From Kitasatospora viridis (lineage in GTDB: Bacteria; Actinomycetota; Actinomycetes; Streptomycetales; Streptomycetaceae), in NCBI RefSeq assembly GCF_007829815.1, contig NZ_VIWT01000001.1, positions 2,627,501 through 2,691,500 on the forward strand: a stretch of DNA of 64,000 nt, given 5' to 3'. Position numbers and translations under genes: made by a program. The notes below the pieces were generated by a model that saw only the letters and a program-made list of their open reading frames with translations, had not been told where the DNA came from and did not search any database. Shown in pieces: positions 7,001 to 15,486 of the stretch (the stretch's first letter is position 1; the number at the start of each line of letters is the position of its first letter).

Positions 7001-9244
7001 TCAGATCGGCGTGCCGACCGCCAGCGCCCGGCGCTGCGGGGTGGGCAGCCCGGTCCAGCAGGTGCCGCGGTGGCGGGCGGTGAAGCGGCGCAGCCAGAGT
7101 TCGGTGGCGATCAGGTCGGCGAGGCCGTCGAGGGCGCCCGGCGGCAGGTCGCCGTACGGGTCGGTGGCCGAGCCGAGCGCGCGGTGCACGGCCGGCAGGT
7201 CGATCAGGCCGGCCTCGGCGAGCAGCGGCGCACGGAACAGGTCGGCCAGCGCGTCCCCCGACCGCCGCAGCCCGAGCCGGGCGGCCTGCGCGCGGTCCGG
7301 CCGGGGCGCCCGCCCCCAGTCCGCGGGCAGGTCGGCCCGGCCCGCCCCGGTGAGCACCGAGCGCAGCAGCGCGTGCCGGGCCCCGGGCTGCAGGCGCAGG
7401 TCGGCCGGGAGCAGCCGGGCGGCCCGGACCACCCGGTTGTCGAAGAACGGCGCGTGCACCCGCTGCCCGTGCTGCTCGGTGGCCTGCACCAGGGTGCGGA
7501 AGCCGCCCGCGTGGTGGTGCAGGGCCAGCCGGGCCCGGTGCGCCCCGGGGGCGAGCAGCGGCTCCGGCCCCCGGGCGGCCATGCGCAGCCGCTGGGCGAC
7601 GGCGGCGAGCGCGTCGTCGGACAGCCAGCGGGCGGCCGGCCCGGGCACCACCCAGGCCAGGTCGGCCACCGAGTAGGCGCCCATGGTGTACCGCGCGCCG
7701 GGTCGCCTGCCCCGGCGCACCGCCGGCCGACGGACCGTCAGCTGCACCGCCGCGTCGTCCAGCGCCTCCGCGTACCCGGCCCGGGCCAGCCGCCGGGCCG
7801 CCCGCAGCACGGTCACCGGGGTGCGCAGCGCGTCGCTGAAGGTGCCGGTGAGCGCCCGGTCGGCGCCGGCCAGCGCGGCCACCGGGGGCAGCAGTTCGCG
7901 CGGTCGGCCGTCCCGGATCAGGTCGGCGAGCCGGGCCGGGTGGCCGTCCAGCACCTGGCGGGCGCCGTGCCCGGTGAGGTGGTCGGTGCCGCCGGCGCCG
8001 AGCCGGGCGGCGGTGCCGGCGGCGGTGACCAGGGCCCGGCCGGGCGCGTCGGTGAGCGGCCCGGCCAGCGGGTCGTCGGTTAGCTCGGCGTACGGCAGGT
8101 GCTGGGCGTCGGTCGCCAGCACGGTGTGCCGCAGCCGGGGGCGCCCGCCGTCCGGCGGCGGCTCGGGGGCCGGGCGCGGCGCCTCGTGCGAGGTGACGGC
8201 GGCCAGCAGCTCCGGCACCGCCGCCTGCTCCCCGGCCGGCTCCGGCCGGGTCCAGGAGCCCTTGGTGGCGCCGGTGCGCCGGGGCGCGGGGACCGGCCCG
8301 GCCGGCAGCGCCGGGGCGGCGACGGACGCGGTGGCGGAGGCAGCGGCGGCGATCGGCACGGCGGCGGCGAGCAGCGCGACCGCCGTGGAGGCGGTGCCGT
8401 AGGACAGGTCCGCGCCGATCCGCGGCCCGGGCCCGCCGCCGGGCGCCAGCCGCACCCGGTAGCGCACCGCCTCCAGCAGGGTGCGCGTCAACTCCCGCAC
8501 GGCCGGCGCCTCGCCGCCCGCGCCCGGGCCGCCGCCGGGGGTGCCCTCGTCGTCGTAGCGGGCCGTCTGGGGCCGGCCGCCGCGGATCGCCAGCGTGTGG
8601 CCGGGCGGCACCCGGTGCACCCCGGCGTAGGGGGTGCTGGTGCCGAGCGCCTCGGCGGACTCGGGGCAGGCCAGCGCGGCGGCCAGGTGGCCGGTGTCCA
8701 CCCCGGCGCCGACCAGGTCGGCCAGCGGCAGCCCGGCGGTGGCGTAAGCGGTGCCGCCGCACCAGGGGGTGTGGAAGACCGGCTGCAGCCCGGCCAGGTC
8801 GGTGAGCAGCAGGGTGCTCCGGGTGCCGATCCGCAGCACCACGGTGTAGCTGCCGGGCCAACCGGTCAGGTGGCGCACCGCGCCGCCGCGGGCGGTGGCG
8901 AGCCCGGCGGCCAGCTCCTGGTCGCCGGCCCCGCAGTGGCCGAGCACCAGCAGCCGGGCGGTGGACTCGGCGTCGCCGCTCAGGTCGGCGGTCCCGGTGA
9001 CCGCCTCCGGGCGGCCGGCGCCGGGGCGCTGGACGAACTGGCGGATCTCCTCGGGGCGCCAGTCGCCGACCGCCCAGAGCGGGTCGGGCCCGAGCCAGAG
9101 CGGGGTGGCGGCGATCGGGCGGACGGCGGCGAGCGCGGCCAGCGCGTCCGGCAGGGTGGGGCCGCCGACGGCGGCGCCCAGCGGCGCGCGACCGGGCGGG
9201 CGCGCCCGGGAGACGCTGCCGCTCCACCCCGCCAGCCACCGCAT
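7001..9244 (-). CDS. Orphan asparagine-synthetase-like protein (lasso-cyclase-like), active site degenerate
   Basis: 747 residues with the AsnB layout: an N-terminal glutaminase-like domain and a C-terminal synthetase-like domain. The N-terminus MRWLAGWSG has no Cys at position 2, so it cannot use glutamine, as in lasso-peptide cyclases. The ATP PP-loop, normally SGG-x-D-S-(S/T), reads SYGTAST near residue 280 and lacks the aspartate. A later stretch near 420, DHLTGHGARQVLDGHPARL, lines up with the family's GHGGDELFGG region but is also altered. No lasso precursor, RRE protein or leader peptidase gene is nearby. A scaffold or regulatory role is possible, or a divergent adenylating enzyme. ATG 9244 has GGTGGAGG upstream. 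Confidence 0.7.
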   Translation of the reverse strand: MRWLAGWSGSVSRARPPGRAPLGAAVGGPTLPDALAALAAVRPIAATPLWLGPDPLWAVGDWRPEEIRQFVQRPGAGRPEAVTGTADLSGDAESTARLLVLGHCGAGDQELAAGLATARGGAVRHLTGWPGSYTVVLRIGTRSTLLLTDLAGLQPVFHTPWCGGTAYATAGLPLADLVGAGVDTGHLAAALACPESAEALGTSTPYAGVHRVPPGHTLAIRGGRPQTARYDDEGTPGGGPGAGGEAPAVRELTRTLLEAVRYRVRLAPGGGPGPRIGADLSYGTASTAVALLAAAVPIAAAASATASVAAPALPAGPVPAPRRTGATKGSWTRPEPAGEQAAVPELLAAVTSHEAPRPAPEPPPDGGRPRLRHTVLATDAQHLPYAELTDDPLAGPLTDAPGRALVTAAGTAARLGAGGTDHLTGHGARQVLDGHPARLADLIRDGRPRELLPPVAALAGADRALTGTFSDALRTPVTVLRAARRLARAGYAEALDDAAVQLTVRRPAVRRGRRPGARYTMGAYSVADLAWVVPGPAARWLSDDALAAVAQRLRMAARGPEPLLAPGAHRARLALHHHAGGFRTLVQATEQHGQRVHAPFFDNRVVRAARLLPADLRLQPGARHALLRSVLTGAGRADLPADWGRAPRPDRAQAARLGLRRSGDALADLFRAPLLAEAGLIDLPAVHRALGSATDPYGDLPPGALDGLADLIATELWLRRFTARHRGTCWTGLPTPQRRALAVGTPI

Positions 9245-9632
9245 CGCGCCTCCACCAGAGCGTGGGTCCCGGCCCGCGGCCGAGGAGGTGGCGGGCCAAG
9301 GACATCGTGCCACTGCGGCGGATTCGAACAGCCCCTCGTGCGAGGTCGGGTGATTCCCACCCGGGGCGGGCCATTCCCGGCAATCCCGGCGGCCGGGACC
9401 CTCCGGCTGTCCGGCGGCGGCGGTGTGGACTGCCGCGCGGCCCGGGGCTCCCCCTCCGTGGCCCGGGCCGCGCGGCGCGGACGGCGCGGCGGGGAGCTGG
9501 GCACCCGGTGGCCGTCCGAGAGTGTGGGGCCGCGGGTACCGCGCGTCCGATTCGCGGTGCCCGCGGCCCACCGCCGCCGAGCGTTCCGATCGGGTCACGG
9601 CCACCGAGGAATGGCCGAAAGTAGCGCAAAGC

Positions 9633-9660
9633 CCGGGAGGGCATCCGCATGCCCTCCCGG
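9633..9660. terminator. Perfect 12-bp inverted repeat with 4-base loop
   Basis: CCGGGAGGGCAT is mirrored exactly at 9649-9660 around the loop CCGC. It lies about 390 bases upstream of the cyclase-like gene and 360 bases upstream of the regulator gene, at the end of neither. It could terminate or attenuate a leader transcript, terminate an unannotated small RNA, or bind a dimeric protein. Confidence 0.5.
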
Positions 9661-9939
9661 ACCTCCACCACTGCCCGCGGGGAACTGAGGCAGCGGCATC
9701 CCCCGGCCCGCCGGGTCCTCGACGGCGGGCCGACCCACTGCCCCTAGCGAACTGCCGGGACGCCGGTGGAACCAGGGGGCACAGGTGGGCGCACGTCAAC
9801 ACGGAACCGGAGCACGGCGATCTCCATGACCACCCGTCAGCCTCCCCTGACGCACCGTCACGCCACTCCCACGGCCCCCGTGCGCCACCGCACCCCCGAC
9901 GCCCCGGGTGCGCGATCGCGCCAACCGGAATATCCACCC

Positions 9940-9968
9940 TTAACCCTGGGAACCCGGCCGACTACGCT
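9940..9968 (+). promoter_or_regulatory. Putative vegetative promoter of the NsdA-like gene
   Basis: TTAACC (9940-9945), a 17-base spacer and TACGCT (9963-9968). This would give a leader of about 45 bases before ATG 10022, which has AGAGGGGGG as ribosome site. Confidence 0.45.
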
Positions 9969-10021
9969 TGGTGCCACCGCATCGGGCCGCTGCGCGCACA
10001 CCCACAGAGGGGGGCCGTCGC

Positions 10022-11449
10022 ATGAGCACCACCTCACGAGGACCGAACGAGCGGCTCGGCGCCCTGCTGGCCCAGGCCCAGATCAGCAACGCGGGCCTGG
10101 CCCGGCGGGTCAACGACCTGGGCGCCCAGCGCGGTCTGACGCTGCGCTACGACAAGACCTCGGTGGCCCGCTGGGTGAGCAAGGGCATGGTGCCGCAGGG
10201 CCCGGTGCCGCACCTGATCGCCACCGCGATCGGCGGCAAGCTGGGCCGCCCGGTGCCGCTGGACGAGATCGGGCTGGGCGGCACCGACCCGGCCCCCGAA
10301 CTCGGGCTGGCCTTCCCGCGCGAGGTGCCGGACGCGGTGCGCTCGGCCACCGACCTGTGGCGGGTGGACCTGGAGCTGCGCCGGGGCGCGGGCGGCGGCC
10401 GCTGGAGCGACGCGCTGGCCGGCACCTTCTCCGCCGCGGCCTACACCACCCCGGTCTCGCGCTGGCTGATCAACCCGGCGGACAGCACGGTGGCCCGCGA
10501 GGAGTCGGCGGCCGTCCGCCCGGGCGGGCGCGGCCGGGTGGGCCAGTCCGACGCGGCCAAGCTGCGCGAGGCGGCCCAGGAGGCCCGCCGCTGGGACTCC
10601 AAGTACGGCGGCGGGGACTGGCGTTCCTCGATGGTGCCGGAGTGCCTGCGGCAGGAGGCGGCGCCGCTGCTGCTGGCCTCCTACAGCGACGCGGTGGGCC
10701 GGGCGCTGTTCGGCGCGACCGCCGAACTCACCAGGCTGGCGGGCTGGATGGCCTTCGACACCGGCCAGCACGAGGCGGCCCAGCGGTACTACATCCAGGC
10801 GCTGCGGCTGGCCCGGGCCGCGGCCGACGTGCCGCTGGGCGGCTACGTGCTGGCCTCGATGAGCCTGCAGGCCTGCTACCGGGGCTTCGCCGAGGAGGCG
10901 GTGGACCTGGCCCAGGCGGCGCTGGAGCGCAACCGCGGGCTGGCCACCAACCGGACGATGAGCTTCTTCCACCTGGTGGAGGCCCGGGCGCAGGCCAAGG
11001 CCGGCAACTCGGCGGCCTGCGGCGCGGCGCTCGCGGCGGCGGAGGGCGCGCTGGAGCGCTCGCGCGCCGGTGATCCCGACCCGGCCTGGATCGACTTCTA
11101 CGCCTACGACCGGCTGGCCGCCGACGCCGCCGAGTGCTTCCGCGACCTCGGGATGCCCGCCAAGGTGCGCCAGTTCACCCAGGAGGCGCTGGCCCGCCCG
11201 ACCGAGGGCTTCGTCCGCTCGCACGGCCTGCGGCTGGTGGTCTCGGCGATGGCCGAGGCCGAGGCCGGCAACCTGGACGCGGCCGTGGAGGCCGGCGGCC
11301 GGGCCGTCGAGGTGGCCGGCCGGATCTCCTCCCAGCGCAGCCGGGAGTACGTGCTGGAGATGCTGCGCCGGCTGGAGCCCTTCCAGGGCGAGCAGCGGGT
11401 GCGCGAACTCACCGAGCGGGCCCGGGCGGTGCTCACCGCCCCCGCCTGA
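10022..11449 (+). CDS. NsdA-like TPR regulator with N-terminal HTH
   Basis: 475 residues. The first 90 residues look like an HTH module ([20 protein letters not shown], then [13 protein letters not shown], then a [11 protein letters not shown] segment). The rest, from about 170, is a solenoid of TPR-like helix pairs such as [20 protein letters not shown] and [20 protein letters not shown]. This layout fits the NsdA/NsdB family of Streptomyces proteins that repress differentiation and antibiotic production. It is not close enough for me to call it NsdA itself. Related genes have also been labelled sporulation-associated (from memory). It is a single gene with its own promoter and precedes lhgO by 68 bases. 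Confidence 0.72.
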   Translation: MSTTSRGPNERLGALLAQAQISNAGLARRVNDLGAQRGLTLRYDKTSVARWVSKGMVPQGPVPHLIATAIGGKLGRPVPLDEIGLGGTDPAPELGLAFPREVPDAVRSATDLWRVDLELRRGAGGGRWSDALAGTFSAAAYTTPVSRWLINPADSTVAREESAAVRPGGRGRVGQSDAAKLREAAQEARRWDSKYGGGDWRSSMVPECLRQEAAPLLLASYSDAVGRALFGATAELTRLAGWMAFDTGQHEAAQRYYIQALRLARAAADVPLGGYVLASMSLQACYRGFAEEAVDLAQAALERNRGLATNRTMSFFHLVEARAQAKAGNSAACGAALAAAEGALERSRAGDPDPAWIDFYAYDRLAADAAECFRDLGMPAKVRQFTQEALARPTEGFVRSHGLRLVVSAMAEAEAGNLDAAVEAGGRAVEVAGRISSQRSREYVLEMLRRLEPFQGEQRVRELTERARAVLTAPA

Positions 11450-11517
11450 CACCCGCGCCCGCCCGAACCGCCCGGCCCTCCTGACGCCGCACCGGTCCGC
11501 GTGGCACCATCCGCAGC

Positions 11518-12762
11518 ATGGCGGACGAGAGCTACGACGTGCTGGTGGTGGGCGGCGGCATCGTGGGCCTGGCGACGGCCCGGGCGCTGGTCGGCGAACG
11601 GCCCGGACTGCGGGTCGCGGTGCTGGAGAAGGAGGCCGTCCCGGCGAGCCACCAGACCGGCCGCAACAGCGGGGTGATCCACAGCGGGATCTACTACCGC
11701 CCCGGCTCGCTCAAGGCGCGCTACGCGGTGCGCGGCGCCGCCGAACTCGTCCGGTTCTGCCGGGAGCACGGGCTGCCGCACGAGGTGACCGGCAAGACGA
11801 TCGTGGCCACCGCCCCGGCCGAGCTGCCCCGGCTCGCGGCGCTCGCCGAGCGCGGCCGGGCGAACGGCCTGCGGGTCGAGGAGCTGACGCCCGCCCGGCT
11901 GCGCGAGCGCGAGCCCGCGGTGGCCGGGCTGCGGGCGCTCTGGGTGGCGAGCACCGGGATCTGCGACTTCGCCGAAGTGGCCCGCTGCTACGCCCGGCTG
12001 GCCGCCGAGCGCGGCGCCGAGCTGCGCACCGGCCACGAGGTGACCGGGATCGCGCGGCGCCGGGACGCGGTCACCGTGCGGCTGGCCACCGGCCGGGAGC
12101 TGCGCTGCGCGGTGCTGGTCAACTGCGCGGGCCTGTACGGCGACCGGATCGCCCGGCTGGCCGGGGACGACCCCGGCGTGCGGATCGTGCCGTTCCGCGG
12201 CGAGTACTACGAGCTGGCCGAGCACCGCCGGGGCCTGGTCCGCGGGCTGGTCTACCCGGTGCCGGACCCGGCCTTCCCGTTCCTGGGCGTGCACCTGACC
12301 CGGGGCATCCACGGCGACGTGCACGTCGGCCCGAACGCGGTGCCGGCGCTGGCCCGGGAGGGCTACGACTGGCGCACCGTGCGGCTGGCCGACCTGGCCG
12401 ACACGGTCGCCTTCCCCGGCACCTGGCGGCTGGCCCGGCGGCACTGGCGCAGCGAGGTCGGCGAGCTGCACCGCTCGCTCTCCAAGCCGGCCTTCCTGCG
12501 GGCGGTGCGCCGGCTGCTGCCCGCCGTCCGCGCCGAGGACCTGGTCCGGGCCGGCGCCGGGGTGCGGGCCCAGGCCGTCGACCGCCACGGCGCCCTGCTG
12601 GACGACTTCGCCTTCGCCGGCTTCGACCCCGCCGACCCGCGCTCGCCCCGCCGCACCGTGCACGTGCTGAACGCCCCCTCGCCCGCCGCCACCGCCTCGC
12701 TGCCGATCGGCGCGGAGGTGGCCCGGCGGGCGCTGGCCGCCCTGGACGCGGGCGGCCGCTGA
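11518..12762 (+). CDS. lhgO: L-2-hydroxyglutarate oxidase
   Basis: 414 residues, the expected length. It is a DAO-family flavoenzyme with the FAD-binding motif DVLVVGGGIVGLATARAL at the N-terminus and the LhgO signatures HQTGRNSGVIHSGIYY, CDFAEVARCYA and VPFRGEYYEL. The enzyme oxidises L-2-hydroxyglutarate to 2-oxoglutarate, passing electrons to the membrane quinone pool or to oxygen. It repairs the by-product made by promiscuous malate dehydrogenase. It is read alone, 43 bases before trmB. Confidence 0.9.
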   Translation: MADESYDVLVVGGGIVGLATARALVGERPGLRVAVLEKEAVPASHQTGRNSGVIHSGIYYRPGSLKARYAVRGAAELVRFCREHGLPHEVTGKTIVATAPAELPRLAALAERGRANGLRVEELTPARLREREPAVAGLRALWVASTGICDFAEVARCYARLAAERGAELRTGHEVTGIARRRDAVTVRLATGRELRCAVLVNCAGLYGDRIARLAGDDPGVRIVPFRGEYYELAEHRRGLVRGLVYPVPDPAFPFLGVHLTRGIHGDVHVGPNAVPALAREGYDWRTVRLADLADTVAFPGTWRLARRHWRSEVGELHRSLSKPAFLRAVRRLLPAVRAEDLVRAGAGVRAQAVDRHGALLDDFAFAGFDPADPRSPRRTVHVLNAPSPAATASLPIGAEVARRALAALDAGGR

Positions 12763-12805
12763 CCCTACTGCCGCCCCGCAGCGCCCCCGTACACTCGACG
12801 GCATT

Positions 12806-13663
12806 GTGAATGCGACTGCCCCCACCACCCCGAGCGCCCCCGGCTCCCCGAGCGAGCTGCCCGCCCCGCGCCCGTCCGAGCGGCTCTCCGCAGCCCCGGC
12901 CGGCTACCCGGCACCGATGTACCCGCACAAGGCCACCGAGGCCCAGCACCGGGAGCACCGGATCCGCACCTTCCAGCCCCGGCGCGGCCGGATGACCCAG
13001 GTGCAGGCCGGCGCGCTGGACCGGCTCTGGGAGCACTGGGGCGTGGCGATCGACGGCACCCCGCTGGACCTGGGCACGCTCTTCGGCGGCCTGCCGGTCA
13101 CCCTGGAGATCGGCTTCGGGATGGGCGAGACCACCGCCGCGATGGCCGCCGCCGACCCGGGCAAGGGCATCCTGGCCGCCGACGTGCACACCCCCGGCCA
13201 CGGCGCCCTGCTGAACCTGCTGGAGCTCAGCGGCGCGCAGAACGTCCGACTGGCCGCCGGCGACGCGATCATCCTGATCCGCGACATGCTGCCCGAGGCC
13301 TCGCTGGCCGGGCTGCGGATCTACTTCGCCGACCCGTGGCCGAAGCCGAAGCACCACAAGCGCCGGCTGGTCCAGCACGGCTTCCTCGACCTGGTGCTGC
13401 CCCGGCTCGCGCCCGGCGCCCTGCTGCACTGCGCCACCGACTGGGAGCCCTACGCCGAGCAGATGGCCGAGGTGCTGGCGGCCCGCCCCGAGCTGGTCAA
13501 CCTGCACCCCGAGGGCGACGGCAGCGACTGGACCGACGGCCGCGCCGACGGCACCGTGCCCGGCTACGCCCCGCGGCCCGACTGGCGCCCGGTGACCAAG
13601 TTCGAGCGGGCCGGCCTGGCCAAGGGCCACGTGGTGCACGACCTGCTCTTCGAGAAGCGCTGA
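12806..13663 (+). CDS. trmB: tRNA (guanine-N7-)-methyltransferase
   Basis: 285 residues. The core reads LEIGFGMGETTAAMA (S-adenosylmethionine site), IYFADPWPKPKHHKRRLV (the family's DPWPKKxHxKRR signature) and a C-terminal T-x-F-E-x-(R/K) segment (TKFERAGLAKGH). It makes m7G46 in the variable loop of tRNAs. About 50 unconserved residues rich in Pro, Ala and Ser precede the domain, normal for streptomycetes. GTG 12806 is chosen; TACACT at 12790-12795 would give a leader of only a few bases. Its presence just upstream of two initiator tRNA genes is probably coincidental. Confidence 0.93.
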   Translation: MNATAPTTPSAPGSPSELPAPRPSERLSAAPAGYPAPMYPHKATEAQHREHRIRTFQPRRGRMTQVQAGALDRLWEHWGVAIDGTPLDLGTLFGGLPVTLEIGFGMGETTAAMAAADPGKGILAADVHTPGHGALLNLLELSGAQNVRLAAGDAIILIRDMLPEASLAGLRIYFADPWPKPKHHKRRLVQHGFLDLVLPRLAPGALLHCATDWEPYAEQMAEVLAARPELVNLHPEGDGSDWTDGRADGTVPGYAPRPDWRPVTKFERAGLAKGHVVHDLLFEKR

Positions 13664-13763
13664 CCGCCGCGGGCCGCAGCACGCCTGACGGGGCGTCACC
13701 GCGGCCCGACGGCCGGTCACCGACCCCTGTCCGGAAGCGGGATCGTCCCCTACGCTTTTCGGC

Positions 13764-14699
13764 GTGAGCCGTCCGCACCGTGCCCGCGGCGCCGCGGTGG
13801 TCCTGGGCCTGGCCTGCTGCGCGGTGCTGATGGTGCGCCTGGTGCAGCGGCAGACCGGCACCACCGGCCTGCTGGTGGGCCTCGGGCTCGCGGTGCTCCC
13901 GGTGCCCTTCGTGCTGGCCGCGCTCACCTGGCTGAACCAGGGGGCCCGGCTGCCCGGGCGGCGGCTGGCGCTCTGCCTGGCCTGGGGCTCCTGCGCCGCC
14001 ACCCTGATCGCCCTGCTGGCCAACGGCTGGGCCGGCTCCTGGCTGACCGCCGTGCAGGGCGGCCAGCGCGGGCAGACGCTCGGCGCCGAGCTCGCCACCC
14101 CGCTGATCGAGGAGACCGCCAAGGGCCTGGTGCTGCTGGCCACCATGCTGCCGCTGCACCGCCGCCGGCCCCGCCGGGGCACCGGCCCCTCGCCCGCGGC
14201 CCGGGCCCGGCTGCGGCACCGGGCGATCGCCTCCGGCCTGGTGCTGAGCGGCATGACCGCCTGCGGCTTCGCCTTCACCGAGAACGTGCTCTACCTGGGC
14301 CGGGCCTTCACCGACGACCAGCAGCAGCGGCTGGAGTCGATCGGCCTGGGCCTGACCCCCTCGCTGCGGGACTACGACGACACCGTGCACACCTTCGTGC
14401 TGCGCGCGCTGCTCACCCCGTTCGCGCACCCGCTGTTCACCGCGCTGACCGGCCTGGGCCTGGCCGTCTCGCTGACCTGCGCCGGGCGGCGGCGGGCCCG
14501 GCTGGCCGCACCGGCCGGCTGGCTGGCCGCGGTGGCCCTGCACGGCGTCTGGAACGCGGCGGCGGGCCTGGGCACCCACGACTTCCTGGCCGTCTACGCC
14601 CTGCTGATGGTCCCCTGCTTCGCCGCCCTGGCCGGCCTCGCGCTCTGGGCCCGCGGCCGCCCGCACGGCCTGCCCCGCCCCGCAACCGCTGCGCGCTGA
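13764..14699 (+). CDS. PrsW-family intramembrane metalloprotease
   Basis: 311 residues and about eight hydrophobic segments. The family motifs are present in order: LIEETAKG (E-E-x-x-K), CGFAFTENVLY (F-x3-E-N), a His in FAHPLFT, and ALHGVWN (H-x-x-W-N). PrsW of Bacillus cleaves anti-sigma factors; the substrate here is unknown, though a membrane-linked sigma factor lies 11 kb away. TACGCT at 13751-13756 is seven bases before GTG 13764, which implies a leaderless message. Confidence 0.88.
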   Translation: MSRPHRARGAAVVLGLACCAVLMVRLVQRQTGTTGLLVGLGLAVLPVPFVLAALTWLNQGARLPGRRLALCLAWGSCAATLIALLANGWAGSWLTAVQGGQRGQTLGAELATPLIEETAKGLVLLATMLPLHRRRPRRGTGPSPAARARLRHRAIASGLVLSGMTACGFAFTENVLYLGRAFTDDQQQRLESIGLGLTPSLRDYDDTVHTFVLRALLTPFAHPLFTALTGLGLAVSLTCAGRRRARLAAPAGWLAAVALHGVWNAAAGLGTHDFLAVYALLMVPCFAALAGLALWARGRPHGLPRPATAAR

Positions 14700-14779
14700 C
14701 CGGAGGAACCGCAGGTCAGCAGGTTTCGTGAAAGCGATTTCCGGAAACGGACGGCATCGCGTAGTGTGGTGTTCACCGA

Positions 14780-14853
14780 CGCGGGGTGGAGCAGCTCGGT
14801 AGCTCGCTGGGCTCATAACCCAGAGGTCGCAGGTTCAAATCCTGTCCCCGCTA
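14780..14853 (+). tRNA. tRNA-fMet (CAT), initiator, copy 1
   Basis: 74 bases with anticodon CAT at 14814-14816. Initiator features are visible: the first base C does not pair with the T opposite (1:72 mismatch), and the anticodon stem has three consecutive G:C pairs (CTGGG / CCCAG). The 3' CCA is not encoded. Confidence 0.95.
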
Positions 14854-14864
14854 CTCAGTAGCAC

Positions 14865-14896
14865 GAAGGCCCGGTGGAGAAATCCACCGGGCCTTC
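14865..14896 (+). terminator. Terminator of initiator tRNA copy 1
   Basis: Perfect 14-bp stem GAAGGCCCGGTGGA with loop GAAA, 11 bases after the tRNA. Confidence 0.88.
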
Positions 14897-15003
14897 GGCA
14901 TTCCCCGGGGCGGTTCCGGACCCGGCCCGTGACCCGTTTCCGGGGCGCTCCGGACGGCTGTTTGTGCATTCCGGACGACATCGCGTACTGTCTGTCCTAC
15001 CGA

Positions 15004-15077
15004 CGCGGGGTGGAGCAGCTCGGTAGCTCGCTGGGCTCATAACCCAGAGGTCGCAGGTTCAAATCCTGTCCCCGCTA
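15004..15077 (+). tRNA. tRNA-fMet (CAT), initiator, copy 2
   Basis: Identical in sequence to the copy at 14780. The anticodon is at 15038-15040. It has its own promoter element and terminator. Confidence 0.95.
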
Positions 15078-15088
15078 CTCAGTAGCAC

Positions 15089-15120
15089 GAAGGCCCGGTG
15101 GAGAAATCCACCGGGCCTTC
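15089..15120 (+). terminator. Terminator of initiator tRNA copy 2
   Basis: Same 14-bp stem and GAAA loop as the hairpin at 14865. Confidence 0.88.
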
Positions 15121-15135
15121 GGCGTTCCCCGGGGT

Positions 15136-15163
15136 GCGGTTCGCGGGTCGCGGTTCGCGGGTC
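15136..15163 (+). repeat. 14-bp tandem repeat, two exact copies
   Basis: GCGGTTCGCGGGTC at 15136-15149 and 15150-15163, just upstream of the promoter of the 23-codon unit. It could be a regulator site or simple slippage. Confidence 0.6.
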
Positions 15164-15177
15164 GCGCGAATAATCCG

Positions 15178-15207
15178 TTGCCCCCGCGCGGACCGCCTGC
15201 CTATGGT
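15178..15207 (+). promoter_or_regulatory. Promoter of the 23-codon unit
   Basis: TTGCCC (15178-15183), an 18-base spacer and TATGGT (15202-15207). Predicted start near 15214, leaving a leader of about 30 bases that contains the ribosome site. Confidence 0.55.
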
Positions 15208-15242
15208 GGGCACCGAACCAAATGAAAGGAGGTGATCCTGAG

Positions 15243-15314
15243 TTGAGTACCAACACGACTGCGCTCCGCGCGTCTGACTCGCTCGGGCGCGCCTCCGTGG
15301 AGCTGTCGGCCTGA
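15243..15314 (+). CDS. Putative 23-residue peptide with near-perfect Shine-Dalgarno
   Basis: The ribosome site AAAGGAGGTGATCC (15225-15238) is complementary to about 14 bases of the 16S rRNA 3' end. Ten bases after its GGAGG core is TTG 15243, opening 23 codons to TGA 15312-15314. The peptide begins MSTNTTALRASDSLG; it has five Ser and no hydrophobic segment. A promoter (15178-15207) precedes it and a strong terminator (15355-15393) follows, so this looks like a complete small gene. I do not recognise the product. Alternatives are a leader peptide controlling the membrane-protein gene at 15487, or a non-coding RNA that binds 30S subunits. The unusual strength of the ribosome site is the main evidence. 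Confidence 0.5.
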   Translation: MSTNTTALRASDSLGRASVELSA

Positions 15315-15354
15315 TCAGCCGGCGCCCCGCGGACGGAACCGCGCAGAAGTAGTC

Positions 15355-15393
15355 GAGCCCCCGGATGCCTCAAGGCGAGGCGCCGGGGGCTTC
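15355..15393 (+). terminator. Terminator after the 23-codon unit
   Basis: Outer stem AGCCCCCGG / CCGGGGGCT with an inner GCCTC / GAGGC stem separated by a small internal loop. It ends 41 bases after the peptide stop codon and about 90 bases before the next gene. Confidence 0.8.
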
Positions 15394-15486
15394 GGCATTC
15401 ACCCGCCTGACGGACGCGCGAACGGGTGAGCTGGCGCTACAGTTCGTGCCGTCTGGAGCGGACCGGAGCGAGCGGGGAGCGGGCGG

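Larger units (their letters stand above)
9245..10021. other. Long intergenic region between divergent genes
   Basis: About 780 bases with no gene I can support; frames here show no family resemblance and have no ribosome sites. It holds a strong inverted repeat at 9633-9660 and a promoter for the TPR regulator at 9940-9968. Confidence 0.6.
14748..14910 (+). repeat. Initiator tRNA unit, copy 1 of a tandem duplication
   Basis: This segment and 14972-15134 are nearly identical at an offset of exactly 224 bases. The unit contains the -10 element (TAGTGT at 14762-14767), the tRNA gene and its terminator, so a whole transcription unit was duplicated. Confidence 0.85.
14972..15134 (+). repeat. Initiator tRNA unit, copy 2 of the tandem duplication
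   Basis: Second copy of the 224-base-offset unit. Its -10 element reads TACTGT (14986-14991). Copies differ by a few bases outside the tRNA, which is identical in both. Confidence 0.85.

Noticed and set aside
9423..10025. Reading frames in the gap before the NsdA-like gene, including a 25-codon one ending at 9688
   Set aside because: No ribosome sites, low-complexity translations, and no lasso-precursor features that would fit the nearby cyclase-like gene.
14700..15134. tRNA-linked mobile element
   Set aside because: The duplicated tRNA flanks are the tRNA's own promoter and terminator; no integrase or attachment repeat is present.
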